This document shows positions 33,846 through 44,786 of a DNA stretch of 64,000 nt, in pieces. A program made the translations under genes and the position numbers. The notes below the pieces were generated by a model, which ran no database searches, was not told the DNA's origin, and saw only the letters and a program-made list of their open reading frames with translations. Position 1 is the first letter of the stretch; every line of letters begins with the position of its first letter. Origin of the DNA: Effrenium voratum (Eukaryota; Sar; Dinophyceae; Suessiales; Symbiodiniaceae); the NCBI GenBank assembly GCA_963377175.1, contig CAUJNA010001223.1, forward strand, positions 34,758 through 98,757, written 5' to 3'.

Positions 33846-34202
33846 TGTTCACCTCCAAAATCTCCCAAGTCTGCAAAAATAACCAAACCTGAGGATGGCG
33901 CATGCAAATCCATACCGTGAATCTGGATGTCACTCGGCAACGCCAAAGGTGCAGGCTTGTTGTCCTTGCAAGCCCCATAAGCACCTCTCCAGTTTCAGCG
34001 ACGCTGACGCTTTACAACAGTCCTTGCAATAGGCTCTCTGGTACAAGCCCAGACCTGATGCCATCGAAAAACCGCAACATGCAGCATGCGTGCCATAACC
34101 ACATGTTTCTTGCAGCCAAGCCACTGTACTTTGTGTTGAATGCATGTCCTGCAACAAAGCGTGCTTCATGTCTGTAGCGAAGCACTGGAGCACACCCTGC
34201 AA

Positions 34203-34530
34203 GCGCCTACGCCGTTCAGAGCAAAGTCGTACGGCTCGCACAAATTGCTGGACCCGTCATTGCACGCCCTCAGCTGACTCAGCTAACTCAGCTTTGACAC
34301 AAAGCGAATTTGAGGTCATGAGGTCCCAGCCCGCCGCCACACCACACACAAGGCTGACCCTTGACCTGAAGGGCGCGGTGTGTCGAGGAATGAGATCGGG
34401 TCAAGGGAACGCCTTGAAACCGGCAACCCATTCATAAGGGCGTCCCTCCCGGCTGGAGACACAATCGCTCATTGCCTGGCGAAGTGAGGCTTGCGCTATT
34501 TGATTGTGGCAAGGCGAAACTCGTCGGATG
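34203..34530 (-). CDS. type b Cys-rich repeat domain
   Basis: In transcription order: a CLQ/SREGRPYEWVAGFKA segment (about 34468-34411), KGQPCVWCGGG (about 34370-34331), ACNDGSSNLCEPYDFALNG then VG (about 34270-34203). A Cys-rich piece near 34.0 kb (CKDCCKASASLKLERC) may be the following module. Confidence 0.65.
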
Positions 34531-34639
34531 TGCCGTGATCGCGTTGCAGCCGGTGCTTGCGCTCCTCGGTGTACGGGGGGGGCCACAATGTCGCAACAAG
34601 TTGGCAGTTGTTGACCAACTGAAACATCATCTTGCAACA

Positions 34640-35395
34640 GCTTAGTTTAGCTGCCCTGCTCACAAAAGACCATCACACGTTCAAAGAGCTGAGCAGCGTC
34701 ACCGGTGGTAAAACAATGTGGCCGTAATCATGACCATGCGGGCAGACTGCAAAGCGAGCGCATGAAACAAATAATTGACACATGACGGCGCTAACATTCT
34801 GCTGCAACCAAACTGTTGCTTGTGAAGAAAACAGCTAATGATACGTGTAGAAGGCTACAAGCACTACTGTGATTAGTCAGTGTCGTAGGAATGCCATGCG
34901 ATGCCAGGATGTTTGCAGGCAAAGCGGTGGGCTATTGCGGAGTGAAGGGAATTGCTGGACCTGGAAGCTCAGCAACCCGCTCCAGTTGACCCAACATATT
35001 GTTCAGCACTCACATGCCGGGGCTGTCAACAGGTTCCTCCCTGCCTGAGGCAGCTCAGCTCGGTCTCGGCAAAGGTCGCGTCGGTCTCCTGGGTCGGATC
35101 GTCAACTTCCATTCTCGACAAGCGCACGAGTTTGCTGCAGCATGCTAAGATGGCTTCATGACACTTGGCCATCGTAGTGCTCAACGCCTGAGGCAACGAA
35201 GGACTCCAAACGCATCAACAGCGAGAATCCAGAAATGGGGTAACCAGCCAACTAATGTGCGTGCGATTCTGGAAATCAGTCCGGCTGAACGCTGGCTGAA
35301 CGCTGGCTGAACGCTGAGCCCTTGACAGTGACGTGAGGGAAGACCTGCACCAAAGACTACCCTGCTTGGAATCTCAGTTCACATCCCAAAGCACC
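34640..35395. other. no gene recognised
   Basis: Intron-like; contains a short tandem repeat (GCTGAACGCTG, three units) at 35281-35316. No D/F/E copy was identified between this a/b pair and the next. Confidence 0.4.
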
Positions 35396-35400
35396 TTGCC

Positions 35401-35715
35401 AGCACCCCTGACCAGGTAGTCACGAGGGGCGCAAGTGAATTCGCCACCATTTGTGCAGGGCCTCAGTAGGATTTGTGCACACAGCATCACACAGCTGCAT
35501 ATCTGAACATCTGGGCGCTCGGCAGTCCATCGCACCACACGCAAGGCTGGCCACTGATGCCAAAACCACCAAAAGACGCGTCAGCAGAGCCATCGATGCT
35601 GCCTCGTGAGAGCACAAACCACATGCCGCGTGGAAAGCATCTCTCCCATGCCTTCCGACCCCAAGTAAGCGCCCTGCTCAAGCAGGTGAGCTTGTCCTTG
35701 ATCGCCATGCATCCT
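35401..35715 (-). CDS. type a Cys-rich repeat domain
   Basis: In transcription order: ERGCMAIKDKLTCLS (about 35715-35665), GSIDGSADASFGGFGISGQP then CVWCDG (about 35610-35527), RPCTNGGEFTCAPRDYLVRG then AGK (about 35463-35401). Same three-segment layout as the a copies at 32.5-32.9 and 28.3-28.7 kb. Confidence 0.65.
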
Positions 35716-36289
35716 CGCTCCTGCAAAAGGTCGAGAGTGGTTGCCTGTCATGCCGACCGGAGACTCATAAGGCCTGCTTCGTCAGGCAGCCCATGCTTGC
35801 CTGTGGTTCGGATCACTCTTGGCATGTGCTTGTTAAGCATGACGTAGCTTTGAAAAAATGTTGAAAGGAATGCCCCACGGACCAACTCGCAAGGGGCACC
35901 GCGTTTGGTTCAGGAAGATCGACCGCCGTGGAAACGACGCCAGCGTGGGCTTTCACCACTCCGCCCTGGCAAAGTGCTCAAGCGCCCAGGCCAAGCTCGC
36001 AAGCTCGCAAGCATTAGGATCGAATCTACAAAAGGCGGCAAAGAATCAGGAAGATCAGGAAGCAGAGAAAAGGAGAGAAAACAGGAAATCCTTCAGGCGG
36101 CCTCGCACTGCGCCACCATGGGTTCCTTGACGTAACCTAGAAGCGCGCATGTCGCTGCTTGCAGCTGCAGTCAAGTTGGTTTTCAGGATACGCACTTGTC
36201 GCAAAGGCATAGCCCTCACCTCAGCAGCTTTGCCTACCTCTACCTTGTGATGCGCAGCCCAGGAATTGACTGCATTCCCCATTTTGCAA

Positions 36290-36621
36290 TTGAGACACCA
36301 TTCATCTGCAAGTCGTAAGCTTCGCATGTGGCGCCTTCGCTGTTGCAAAGCCTGGGCTTTGCAGTGCAGCAGGTCGCCAACTGTGTTTGCTCTGCAAGCT
36401 TGAGCTCAACAAGTAAGCTGCAAACCCGCCCTTGCACCAAACACACGGCTGCCCTGCCACCTGACACGAGAATATGCATGAATAATATTAGGTGAGCCCA
36501 ACCATGGCACAACCAGCACTTTATACAAATACTATCTCTCTATAAAAACGGATAGCATGGCCTAGCCTGGCGGCCAAAGATAGTCGCGTTGGGGCGGCCG
36601 TCGGCACTTGCCAAGCAGGTG
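36290..36621 (-). CDS. type b Cys-rich repeat domain
   Basis: In transcription order: CLASADGRPNATIFGRQA (about 36621-36567), VAGQPCVWCKGG-like core (about 36465-36425), RLCNSEGATCEAYDLQMNG (about 36354-36290). The first segment has lost the YTxxAGLKA pattern, a diverged b copy. Confidence 0.55.
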
Positions 36622-37092
36622 AACGCATCTGTCAGCCTAGTGCTTGTGAAATGCAGTGTTGGTCACCCAGGATCACGCTACACAGGGTTGGTTGATCTCT
36701 CCCCAAACGAAACAAAAATTGGAGCCTGTGGCAGTCTCGGTTGATTGGCATTCAGCGCCGTAAAGCGCTCAGGTCGAAGCGAGGAGCAACCCTCGTTTGC
36801 CTTTGAGAGGCAACCATAGTCCTTGGCTTCTAGGCTTTCAGCAATTTCAGAAACATGTCGAGATAATGAGACAAGCACCAACGCCGTAGATGCTTTCATT
36901 TGGGAATCCTGACAGGTCACTCAAGGAAAGCTTGTCCGAATCTGTACAGTAGCATGTTCCATCAAGCATCCGGATATATGGCCTTGATTGCTGCCACCTT
37001 GAAGGAGTGCTTCGCATAGAAAACGTTGTGGTGCTGCGCAAACCGAGAGATTGCTGTCAAGTCGAAGTGCGCGCGCGGAAGCTTGGAGCCAC

Positions 37093-37375
37093 ACCGGGCC
37101 CTGTCCATTCATCAGGAGGTCGAAGGGCATGCAGAGCGACACGCCCGCATCAGTGCAAGGCCTCGATTTCACCGCAAGAGTGGCACTCTAGCGGCACGGT
37201 CAGCCCAACTCAGTCCCAAACACGCCCCCGCACCACACGCAAGCTTCACCATGAACCTAGCAAAGGGAAAAGGCACACATCCAGGCATCTCCACTTAGGC
37301 CGATTTCCCGCCTTGTACGGAGTATAGCCCCATGTGGCGTTCTGGCTGTTGTCTTTGCTGCTCAAACATGTTGCC
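37093..37375 (-). CDS. Cys-rich repeat domain (a/b intermediate)
   Basis: In transcription order: ATCLSSKDNSQNATWGYTPY then KAGNR (about 37375-37299), GEACVWCGG-like core (about 37258-37224), RPCTDAGVSLCMPFDLLMNG then QGP (about 37163-37093). The start looks b-like (CLSSKD) while the ending NGQG with CTD is a-like. It precedes the b domain at 36.3-36.6 kb. Confidence 0.55.
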
Positions 37376-38030
37376 ATGTCCTGCCGAGGAGCTCACTCTT
37401 TTTCATATTAACGAGTGCTAGCAACAGAAATGGGGGCAACAGGTGAACTGACACACGAGGCATCATTGAAACGAGCAAAAAACATAGGGCACAGCCGCCT
37501 AAGGTCCATTGGCATCATCCAATTAAACCTGTAATGGAGGGCTTCTAAATGACCTCTCGCCATCTAAATGTCCATCCATTCCCACTTTGCGAAGTGGCTG
37601 CTTTTGCGTGCTCATGAGCCTGTTCATATACAATCGTGTACGTTCAGTCCTGAAGGGACGCGCAGCCAGCAGCAACTGGAGAGAGCTTGGCAAGTTGGGC
37701 CTCGTCCAACAGAAAGCATCCAGTACTGAGCTGCAACTACTCGAAAGCCAAGACCAAGCAATCCACTAACTTGGCACAGTTCCGGTCTTGCCTCAGTGGG
37801 CCGTTCAGCCTTCCACCAGTTGTCATCCTGCTCAAAGACCGTGGCCTTGCCATCCTGGCAAATGACGAGCACGGCGCTAGAATTGTCCGACTATCTGCAT
37901 TAGCTCACCCGTGTTGTCCGACTCGCCTTGCAGGACGGTGTCTCGAAGGTTCCTTGAGCTGTAAAGCTGTCGAAGCCGTGCTCCTGCATGCAAGCTCGGA
38001 CCCATTGAGAGACCGACCTGCTGAGCTTTC
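37376..38030. other. no gene recognised
   Basis: Intron-like spacer between two module copies; accidental frames only. Confidence 0.4.
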
Positions 38031-38032
38031 CT

Positions 38033-38400
38033 TGCCCTGCCCACGCAGCAGGAAGTCGAAAGGCTCGCACATGTTCAAGCTTCCCGTGCGGCAAAGCCTT
38101 GCTCATAGCATATTTTGTGCTTCCATATTGTGTCACCAGTCTATGCTGAATGAGCAATTGACGCTGAGTCTTGAACCCTCCGCCACACCAAACACATGGC
38201 TCATTCTGAACCTGTCCAATTGCTGTTCATGCTCACATAATGATTAGCATCACCAAACCATAGACCGTGCCTGCAAACCGAAGACGTGGTCGGTCTCGCT
38301 GCCGTCTTTGCTGCTGAGGCAGGTGTAGCGGTCCTAGACCGTTTCCAACCCGTCCCTTCCAAACTCGAAACGGGCCAATCGTCCTTGAGCGCTCCGCACC
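38033..38400 (-). CDS. Cys-rich repeat domain, highest-coordinate clear copy
   Basis: In transcription order: GCGALKDDWPV (about 38400), YTCLSSKDGSETDHVFGLQA (about 38328-38262), NEPCVWCGGG (about 38215-38176), RLCRTGSLNMCEPFDFLLRG then QG (about 38100-38033). The linker resembles both types. No clear copy lies further right, so the gene start may be between here and 41 kb. Confidence 0.6.
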
Positions 38401-38404
38401 CCTG

Positions 38405-41025
38405 AGGCGCAGCTCGAAGGCAGCTGGCATCCTGAGATTTCTTCAGCTCGAACTGACTCGAACTGGCCAAATTAGCTGCGCCTGGGGCTTCACCATAGCC
38501 AGCTTGGCCTCTTTATCCTTGCAGGCATTTTGCACCTTCCGGTCCTTTCGTGCGAACCTAGCCCCACTCGTCTCCTGGTCCTCTCTTACAAAGCCTCAGC
38601 AAGGGAAGCAAGCGGCAAAGAAACTCAGAAAATACTGGAGTCGCGACAGTCGAATCCATCTTTCGCCGTCGAGAAAAGGATGTCTCCGTACCAAACCTAG
38701 CAAATGCAAGTGATTTGACTTGACGCTGCAAGTGGCAGTTTCCCTTCCAGCCTCGCAGAATTTGCCCTCAGCATGGTACTCGATGCCGTTGCAGGCTCCA
38801 GTGCACAATGCCTGCAGTGCGGAATTGACTACAGCACCAACAAATACGGCAGCAAAAACGGATTCAGTTCCGATCTTTGCACTGCTCCAAACTTTCAGCG
38901 GTCCTGGCCAGACCGATTGTTGCCAACTCCAAGTATCTGTGTGCAAAGTCACAGCGGTCCAAAGGTTGTACTGGCGAGTCATATGCCTCGGCTCATCTCA
39001 AAACAACAGTGTACTAGTACACTAGTACACAAGTACACAGGCGCACAACAGAACGCTTACATAGACGCAAAAGTATCAAGTTATTTCTTGCAAAATCAAA
39101 GCTGGGCTAGGCGACGCTGCAAACCTTCACAACATGCGTTGTGCATCGTACAAATAAGAGGCCGACCCTGTCTGCGTCTGTGTGACTCCGCGGCAAGCAC
39201 GATTCACGCCCCCATCCATGGGCAGCAAGCTGACCATATTCCAGGGCATGTGCGCCTTGAAGATTTCTTTGAGGCTTGGACAATGCATGCCGCACTGATG
39301 CCAGAAGTCAAACAAATCCAATGAAAAGCTAACATCGGCTCTTGCTGATTCTCTTGTGCCAGCCATTGCCAGCCCCATGTCTCACTTTGTCTCCTCACTC
39401 TAAGTCTTGCACACGGGCGGCAGTCTCCGAGTTGGCTTCTGTGGACGCTGGAGGTTTCACAGTCGCGATGGTTGTCGCAATGTTCGTGCCAGCCTCCGGC
39501 ACACCACAGGCACGACTAAACTCGGGCGACATGCGACGCCTTGCAACTGGCAACAGTGAAGTCACCTCGTGGCAATCGTGTAAACTAGACATGTTATGAT
39601 ATGTTTCCGAATGCTTCCTTGCGCCAATCACACATCTCAGAAAGCCAGGCCCCGACTTGGGTTTTCCATCTTCCGCGTCCAATCATCGACTCGCCTTCCG
39701 TCCAATCAGCCCTGGTTGATACATTTTTGATCGTGCTGAGGACTCAGCGCGCAGATTCCGCGTTTGTGCCAAGCACAAGGTTTGCCTGCCGACGGGGTTT
39801 TTTGGCACCGCCGCTGCTTTATGCGTTTGTGCCTAGTCGGATAGCACCAAAAAAGTCATAGGCCATACCGTCACGACTGTTAACCTTAACATTAGAACGC
39901 GATTGAGCATTGCCAGCGGGCAAAAAGCTGAAGCGGTAAGGCTCGGGCACATAGCGTTTCATCCTTGATGCTTTCGCAGCCGTCTCCCTGCATGTCAAAT
40001 GAGTTTTCGCCCTACCGAAGGTTGCAATCCAGCACGAAGCCAACCTGCCACAGCAAGCAGGAAGTTGCGTTGTCGTCGACAATATAACCATGTGCTGCTT
40101 CTGCGAAAAGAAGCAGACATGCAAGCACCTCAATCAGAAGGTTAAGCGCGATGGCATCAGGACTTCTTATTCTCACCAAGACTTCTTCGATTTGTTCAAG
40201 ACTGGCTACAGGCCAAGGATGTCGCTCTGTCATGTCGCATGGTCATGTCATGCTATGGTCTGCTCTTGCAATCAGCCCGTGGCATGTGGCGAAGCACGTC
40301 GAGACATTGCCCGCGGCTTGCTCGTGGCGACCTCCCGTGTCACAACTTAGACTCGAGTCGTCACGAGTCGTCGTGAATCAGCGGCACCTTGATCAGTTCA
40401 GTGGAAAGGATCCTACAAGTATGCTTTTTTAGAGCCAAGCTTGAGGGCTGCACGGACAAGCACACACGTGTCAATGCACTGGGCACCCAAAACTCTTTGC
40501 TTAAACTTTGGATGCAAACAAAACGTATATAATATAGTACAATAATCGCTTGTGTCGCCTCAATACCTCGTGGTCTTCCTCTTCCAAGTCCTTGTTTCAA
40601 GTTCAGACTCTTCATAGCAACGAGGGGTTCAAGGTTGTGCCACGTTTTGCTTGTTCTGCAGCTTCCCCAAAGCTTGCTAGTTGGCTCCGCGAAGTTGTGG
40701 CCACAACAACTTCCAGAACAAAATAAGTTGTGTCGAACTTCTTTTTCTTCTTCGAACATTAAAAAAAGCGAGCAAAGCTTAAACGAAATCCTAGCAACCA
40801 GGAGTGTCCCGGCCAAAAGAACACCGCAAAATAAGTCAACGAGCACAGAATCCGGAAAAACTTCTTGGCGTAAGGGGAAGCGGACCTGACACTTGAGAGG
40901 GTACAAGCGTACACATTCCGTATACTGGACTGACTTTTATTTTGCTGGAAACCGCAGGTACGGACGCAAGAAATTCACGCAAACTCATCAAGGTCATAGC
41001 AAGTGATGCACAGCTGTCAACTCCT
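38405..41025. other. no confident gene; possible remnants
   Basis: A minus-strand EPYRFSFLPAGN stretch near 39.92 kb could be a degenerate YDF/NG piece of the Cys-rich repeat. A 181-codon minus frame at 40361-40906 has a hydrophobic N-terminal region but no recognised domain and may be accidental. TACACTAGTACAC-type palindromic words occur at 39010-39035. Confidence 0.3.
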
Positions 41026-41028
41026 TTT

Positions 41029-41690
41029 CGTTAAGGCATGTTGCACTGCTCCTAGCTTGAACCCAAACATGAACCCCCAAAAGAACAAAGCAAGTCCGAA
41101 GCGGCCGCAGTTCTTTTTACCGGGATTGCTGAAAGTAGCACTGCTTCCAGGGCACCGGTGCGCCTGGAAGAGGAGGTGCGTTGACCCCCCGTGAAACTAA
41201 AACGGGCAAGACAATGCGTGTCCTTGCAAGTGAATGCAGTGCTTGCAGGGCGTGGCATGCGTGCCCGCGCCCAAGGTCCGGAGACTGAATGGTCCGGAGA
41301 CCAGAGTTGGTCCGGAGACCTGGTCCGGAGACCAAGAGGTCCGGAGACCACCAACGAAAGTGCAGAGCGTCTGCGACCTATACTTGCAGAGCCTTGTATA
41401 AGGCAGTGCAGGGTGGGTGGGTGGGTTTCAAATGAAACCGCAGGTTTGGGTCAAGGCTAGGAGCAAAACGGCCACCGCGTAGTTCGATTCACAACATGCC
41501 CTAAACACAAGGGAAAAGAAACCCTAAGCGTTAAGGCATGTTGCACTGCTCCTAGCTTGAACCCAAACATGAACCCCCAAAAGAACAAAGCAAGTCCGAA
41601 GCGGCCGCAGTTCTTTTTACCGGGATTGCTGAAAGTAGCACTGCTTCCAGGGCACCGGTGCACCTGGAACAGGAGGTGCGTTGACCCCCC
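41029..41690. repeat. 162-bp direct repeat, copies exactly 500 bp apart
   Basis: 41029-41190 and 41529-41690 are almost identical; the only differences I see are two substitutions near the 3' end (CGCCTGGAAG against CACCTGGAAC). The 338 bp between them include GGTCCGGAGACC repeated five times (about 41274-41350). Both copies can be read as the same short peptide, which only reflects the duplication. It could be a mini-LTR (TRIM-like) structure or a recent segmental duplication. Confidence 0.7.
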
Positions 41691-41964
41691 CTTCAGTGTT
41701 TCAGGCAACCCCGGTATAAGCGAGCCAGCTGGGCCGCCGGCCTCATCACCCGCCCTTCAGAGTGGGGTTGTACCTGGCAGGGCAAATGTCCGCGTGACAA
41801 TGCGCGCTTGCGGCTGAGCAGCCTGTTGCTCAGGGTCTGCACTGTTTTGTTTTTGGTCAGAGCGGCTTGATGTAAGCGGCTGGCTGACGCAGCCAGTTGT
41901 TCTGGCTGACAGGGCGAAGACGGCCATTTGGTCGCAATGCATGTTGGGATGCAAATAAGGCTGG

Positions 41965-42360
41965 CTAAGCAGTGCTGGAGGCAGCTGCCAAGTGTTCCGG
42001 GCGCCAGGGCGCATCCATCGGACACAGCTGAATGCCTCGGCCTGACATTGCTAGGCCCGCAGGGCTGAAGCGTATGCGACTTTCAGGGCGATGGCTGAAT
42101 CGGGCCAACCGACCTCTGCTGAGATCGTCTGCCCAATCATTGCACCTTCCTGGAACGTGCGTCGGCTGCAGCAGCACATTGTGAGCGTGAGCCCAGAAGG
42201 CTGTTAACTGCACGAAGAGTTGCAACGGCCAGGAGGTCGTGAACAACTTGTTAAGGCTTGCTTCCGTTGCGGAATTGTCTGTGCCTGAAGGCATGCTGAA
42301 CGAGTAGCGCCCACCACCAATGTGGCTGTGGGTTGCTTGCAGTAGTGCTAACTGTGCCAG
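41965..42360 (-). pseudogene. retroelement RNase H-like fragment
   Basis: Minus frame with SGTDNSATEASLNKLFTTS, then WPLQLFVQLTAFWAHAHNV, then HVPGRCNDWADDLSRGRL. This DN...HVPGxxNxxADxLSR pattern is the RNase H-like C-terminal part of RT-bearing elements of the Ty3/DIRS type. The 5' part continues in the same frame to about 42360 (LALLQATHSHIGGGRYSF). No RT core was found upstream, so this is a 3' fragment. It lies next to the 162-bp direct repeats, possibly as part of one element. Confidence 0.6.
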
Positions 42361-42534
42361 CGTCTCGAAACATGCGATGTACCGCTGTCCAGGCTTGACA
42401 AGGCAAGGCCGGAGTGTGAACGAGCGCTATGCCAGTGATGCAAAACAAATTTCCGACTGATGGCCAAGTGTGAATGCAACGGTATTATCATGCGCCGGTA
42501 TAAAAAGAAAAAACAGGGCCTGGAGAGCAGGGCT

Positions 42535-43195
42535 TATGAAGGTCCCGGAGGAGCCTTAGTTGCCAAAGGCTCGTGGTGCCAAGGCAGCAACCCCGGAGGG
42601 AAGCCATTCAAGAGCGGACTCAAGAATGCATGACCGGGGTCATGACTGATAAGCCTGATCGCAGGGCTTGTCAAGGTCCCGGATGAGCCTCAATTGGCCA
42701 AGGCTGCAGCCCCGCAAGGCTGTGATTCAACAGCGGACTCAAGAATGCATGACTGAGGTCATGACTGAAGGCATTGCGCCTTGTGGAGGTCCCGGAGGAG
42801 CCTCAATTGCCAAGGCATCCTCGCAGGGCTGCGATTCAAGAGCGGGCTCAAGAATGCATGACTGAAGTCACGACTGAAGGCATTGCGCCTTGTGGAGGTC
42901 CCGGAGGAGCCTCAATTGCCAAGGCACGCTGTGCCAAGGCAGCAACCCCGCAGGGTTGCGATTCAAGAGCGGACTCAAGAATGCATGACTGCGGTCATGA
43001 CTGAAGGCATTGCGCCTTGTGGAGGTCCCGAAGGAGCCTCAATTGCCAAGGCACGCTGTGCCAAGGCGGCAACCCCGAAAAGCTGCGATTCAAGAGCGGA
43101 CTCAAGAATGCATGACTGAGGTCATGAGCGAAGGCATTGCACCTTGAGAAGGTCCCGGAGGAGCCTCAATTGCCAAGGCGCGCTGTGCAGGCAGC
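42535..43195. repeat. six imperfect 110-137 bp tandem units
   Basis: Each unit contains GGTCCCGGAGGAGCCTCAAT, then CCAAGGC, then a CAAGAGCGGACTCAAGAATG box followed by CATGAC. Unit starts are near 42538, 42675, 42786, 42896, 43022 and 43152. The plus-strand frame stays open through several units (GIAPCGGPGGASIAKA). The array ends just before the integrase homology begins and appears to have replaced its N-terminal region. Confidence 0.75.
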
Positions 43196-43246
43196 AGCGA
43201 GACCTCGACGTGACGCAGGCTTCGAGGCGCTGAAGGGCTGAAGGCC

Positions 43247-44006
43247 GACGTGGGCCGGCAGGTGCAGGCGCCCCGGCCACGGGCGCTGGGGAAGTCAGCT
43301 GCGGAGGGGCCGAACGACCGGCTGCAGGCGGACCTCCTCGACTTCAGCCAGAACACGCGGGGGAAGACGAAGCACGGCCTGGTGATCATGGACGTCTTCA
43401 CCCGGGAGGCTGCTGTGGAGCCTCTACAGAACAAGAACGCTGAAGCGGTCGGCCGGGCCACCAAGCGGGCGGCCCGGGAGCTGGCGGGGGACGACGAGAA
43501 CTTCGTGGTCACGACGAACGAGTTCGCGGGAGCTGCCCGGTGTGGCGGTGCACCGCACCAAGCGACCGGAGGACCGCAACGCCATGGCGGTGGTGGACCG
43601 GGGCATCCAGACCCTCAAGAAGGACCTGGCTACCAGGGTGGCGCGCAAGGGCGGGCAGTGGAGCGACCACTTCAAGCAGGTCGCGTCGGCCTACAACGCG
43701 CGGCCCCGCGAGACGGTGCACGGCGCCCCGGAAGACGTGGAGAAGCAGCCGGCCACAGAGTTCAGGGTCTTCCGAGCACCGACGAACGCGGCGAGGAGCT
43801 ACGGCGACGTGCAGCAGCTGCGGGCCGTGGACTCCATGACCGTCCGGAGCACGGAGGGCCGGGAGACCCTGCTGAAGCTGGCGCTGCCGGCGCCCCAGGG
43901 CAGCGGCAACGCGGCGGCGCGGCTGACAAGGCGCGGCAGGCCAGCTGCTGTGAGGCAGCTCGACGACTTCCTGGAAGAGCCTAGAAGGCCGAGGACCCTC
44001 GATTAG
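43247..44006 (+). pseudogene. retrovirus-type DDE integrase, frameshifted
   Basis: Integrases of this fold insert element DNA into the chromosome; Polintons and some PLVs carry one. In order: LQADLLDFSQ (first catalytic Asp) and GLVIMDVFTREAAVEPL; then VVTTNEFAG where family members have a TxDxGxEF motif, so the second Asp seems lost; then, after a one-base frame change near 43535, VAVHRTKRPEDRNAMAVVDR and GIQTLKKDLA, with Asp at the usual Glu position, and HFKQVASAYNARP. A basic C-terminal tail follows. No N-terminal zinc-binding domain is visible because the tandem array abuts. Dinoflagellate-type integrases often have VVDR here (from memory). Start is undefined; plus strand, opposite to the D5 gene. 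Confidence 0.75.
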
Positions 44007-44029
44007 GTACGGTTGATAAGAGACATTCT

Positions 44030-44170
44030 CTTGAGCCACACATCTCAAAGCCTTTTAGGATTTGGGCTGCTCCAGCAAGACCGGCATCTTGAGCCACACT
44101 CTCGAAGCCTTTTAGGGTTTGGGCTGCGTCACCCAGCAAGATTCGCATCTTGAGCCTAGCCTACGCCGCG
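44030..44170. repeat. about 60-bp tandem repeat, 2.5 units
   Basis: Units share CTTGAGCCACA, CAAAGCCTTTTAGG (or CGAAGCC...) and TTTGGGCTGC. Located between the integrase 3' end and the D5 block. Confidence 0.75.
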
Positions 44171-44174
44171 CAAT

Positions 44175-44786
44175 TGGGTGGGAACCCCAAAAGAACAGCC
44201 GCAGTGCGGTTTGGGAGAAAAAGACGCGCAAACCCTAGATTATTGACGGGGAGGGAACACATGCACGCGCACACAATCTCTCGCAGAAGACATGAGTGCT
44301 CACAAGATCACCGTCCAACGAAACACGCGTCGGCCTTTTGAACACGTCGGTGAACATCTGACGCCCGCTTGTGAGATATCCTGCAAGATGTCGGGACACT
44401 CAGCTCATGTACTACACGTCAAGTCATCCGTGCTTCCAAAGGCTGGGGCCGTCATCTGCCTCACGGACAAAACGCAAAAGGCAAGACACACCCCAGTCCC
44501 CTCCGCACGTCAAGCAACTCACAAAGCTTTGGGCATCGGACTTCCACTGTTCGTCGGGCAACGCTGGCGGCTGAGCCAAACAGGATTCACCTACAGCTCT
44601 TCCGCCAAAGGCCCATACTGACCATCGCGTGGCTAGGCATCTGTACTGTACATGGAGCTATAACAGCGGGTCCTGTAGCTCATGTGTCTGCTTAGCCGCA
44701 AAGTCGCAGGCATCATGCAGCCGAGACAAACGAGTGGCTCGTTGAAGTCTCAGCCGGTCAAAAAGAACTACTGTGGCTTCGGGCGC
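44175..44786. other. no gene recognised
   Basis: Spacer between the integrase and the 3' end of the D5-like gene. A short duplicated phrase (AGCAGCGGCAGTGGCTTCG) at about 44790-44820 overlaps the D5 C-terminus. Confidence 0.4.

Noticed and set aside
40361..40906. 181-codon minus-strand frame with hydrophobic N-terminus
   Set aside because: No domain, no repeat copies, no splice context; kept only as a note in the gap entry.
41055..41817. A short peptide conserved between 41.05 and 41.6 kb
   Set aside because: The identity is explained by the 162-bp direct repeat; the frame has no independent coding support.
44030..44170. CTTGAGCC words as relics of the dinoflagellate spliced leader
   Set aside because: Only CTTGAGCC is shared; the rest of the leader complement (AAAATGGCTACGG) is absent and the words are part of a local 60-bp tandem repeat.
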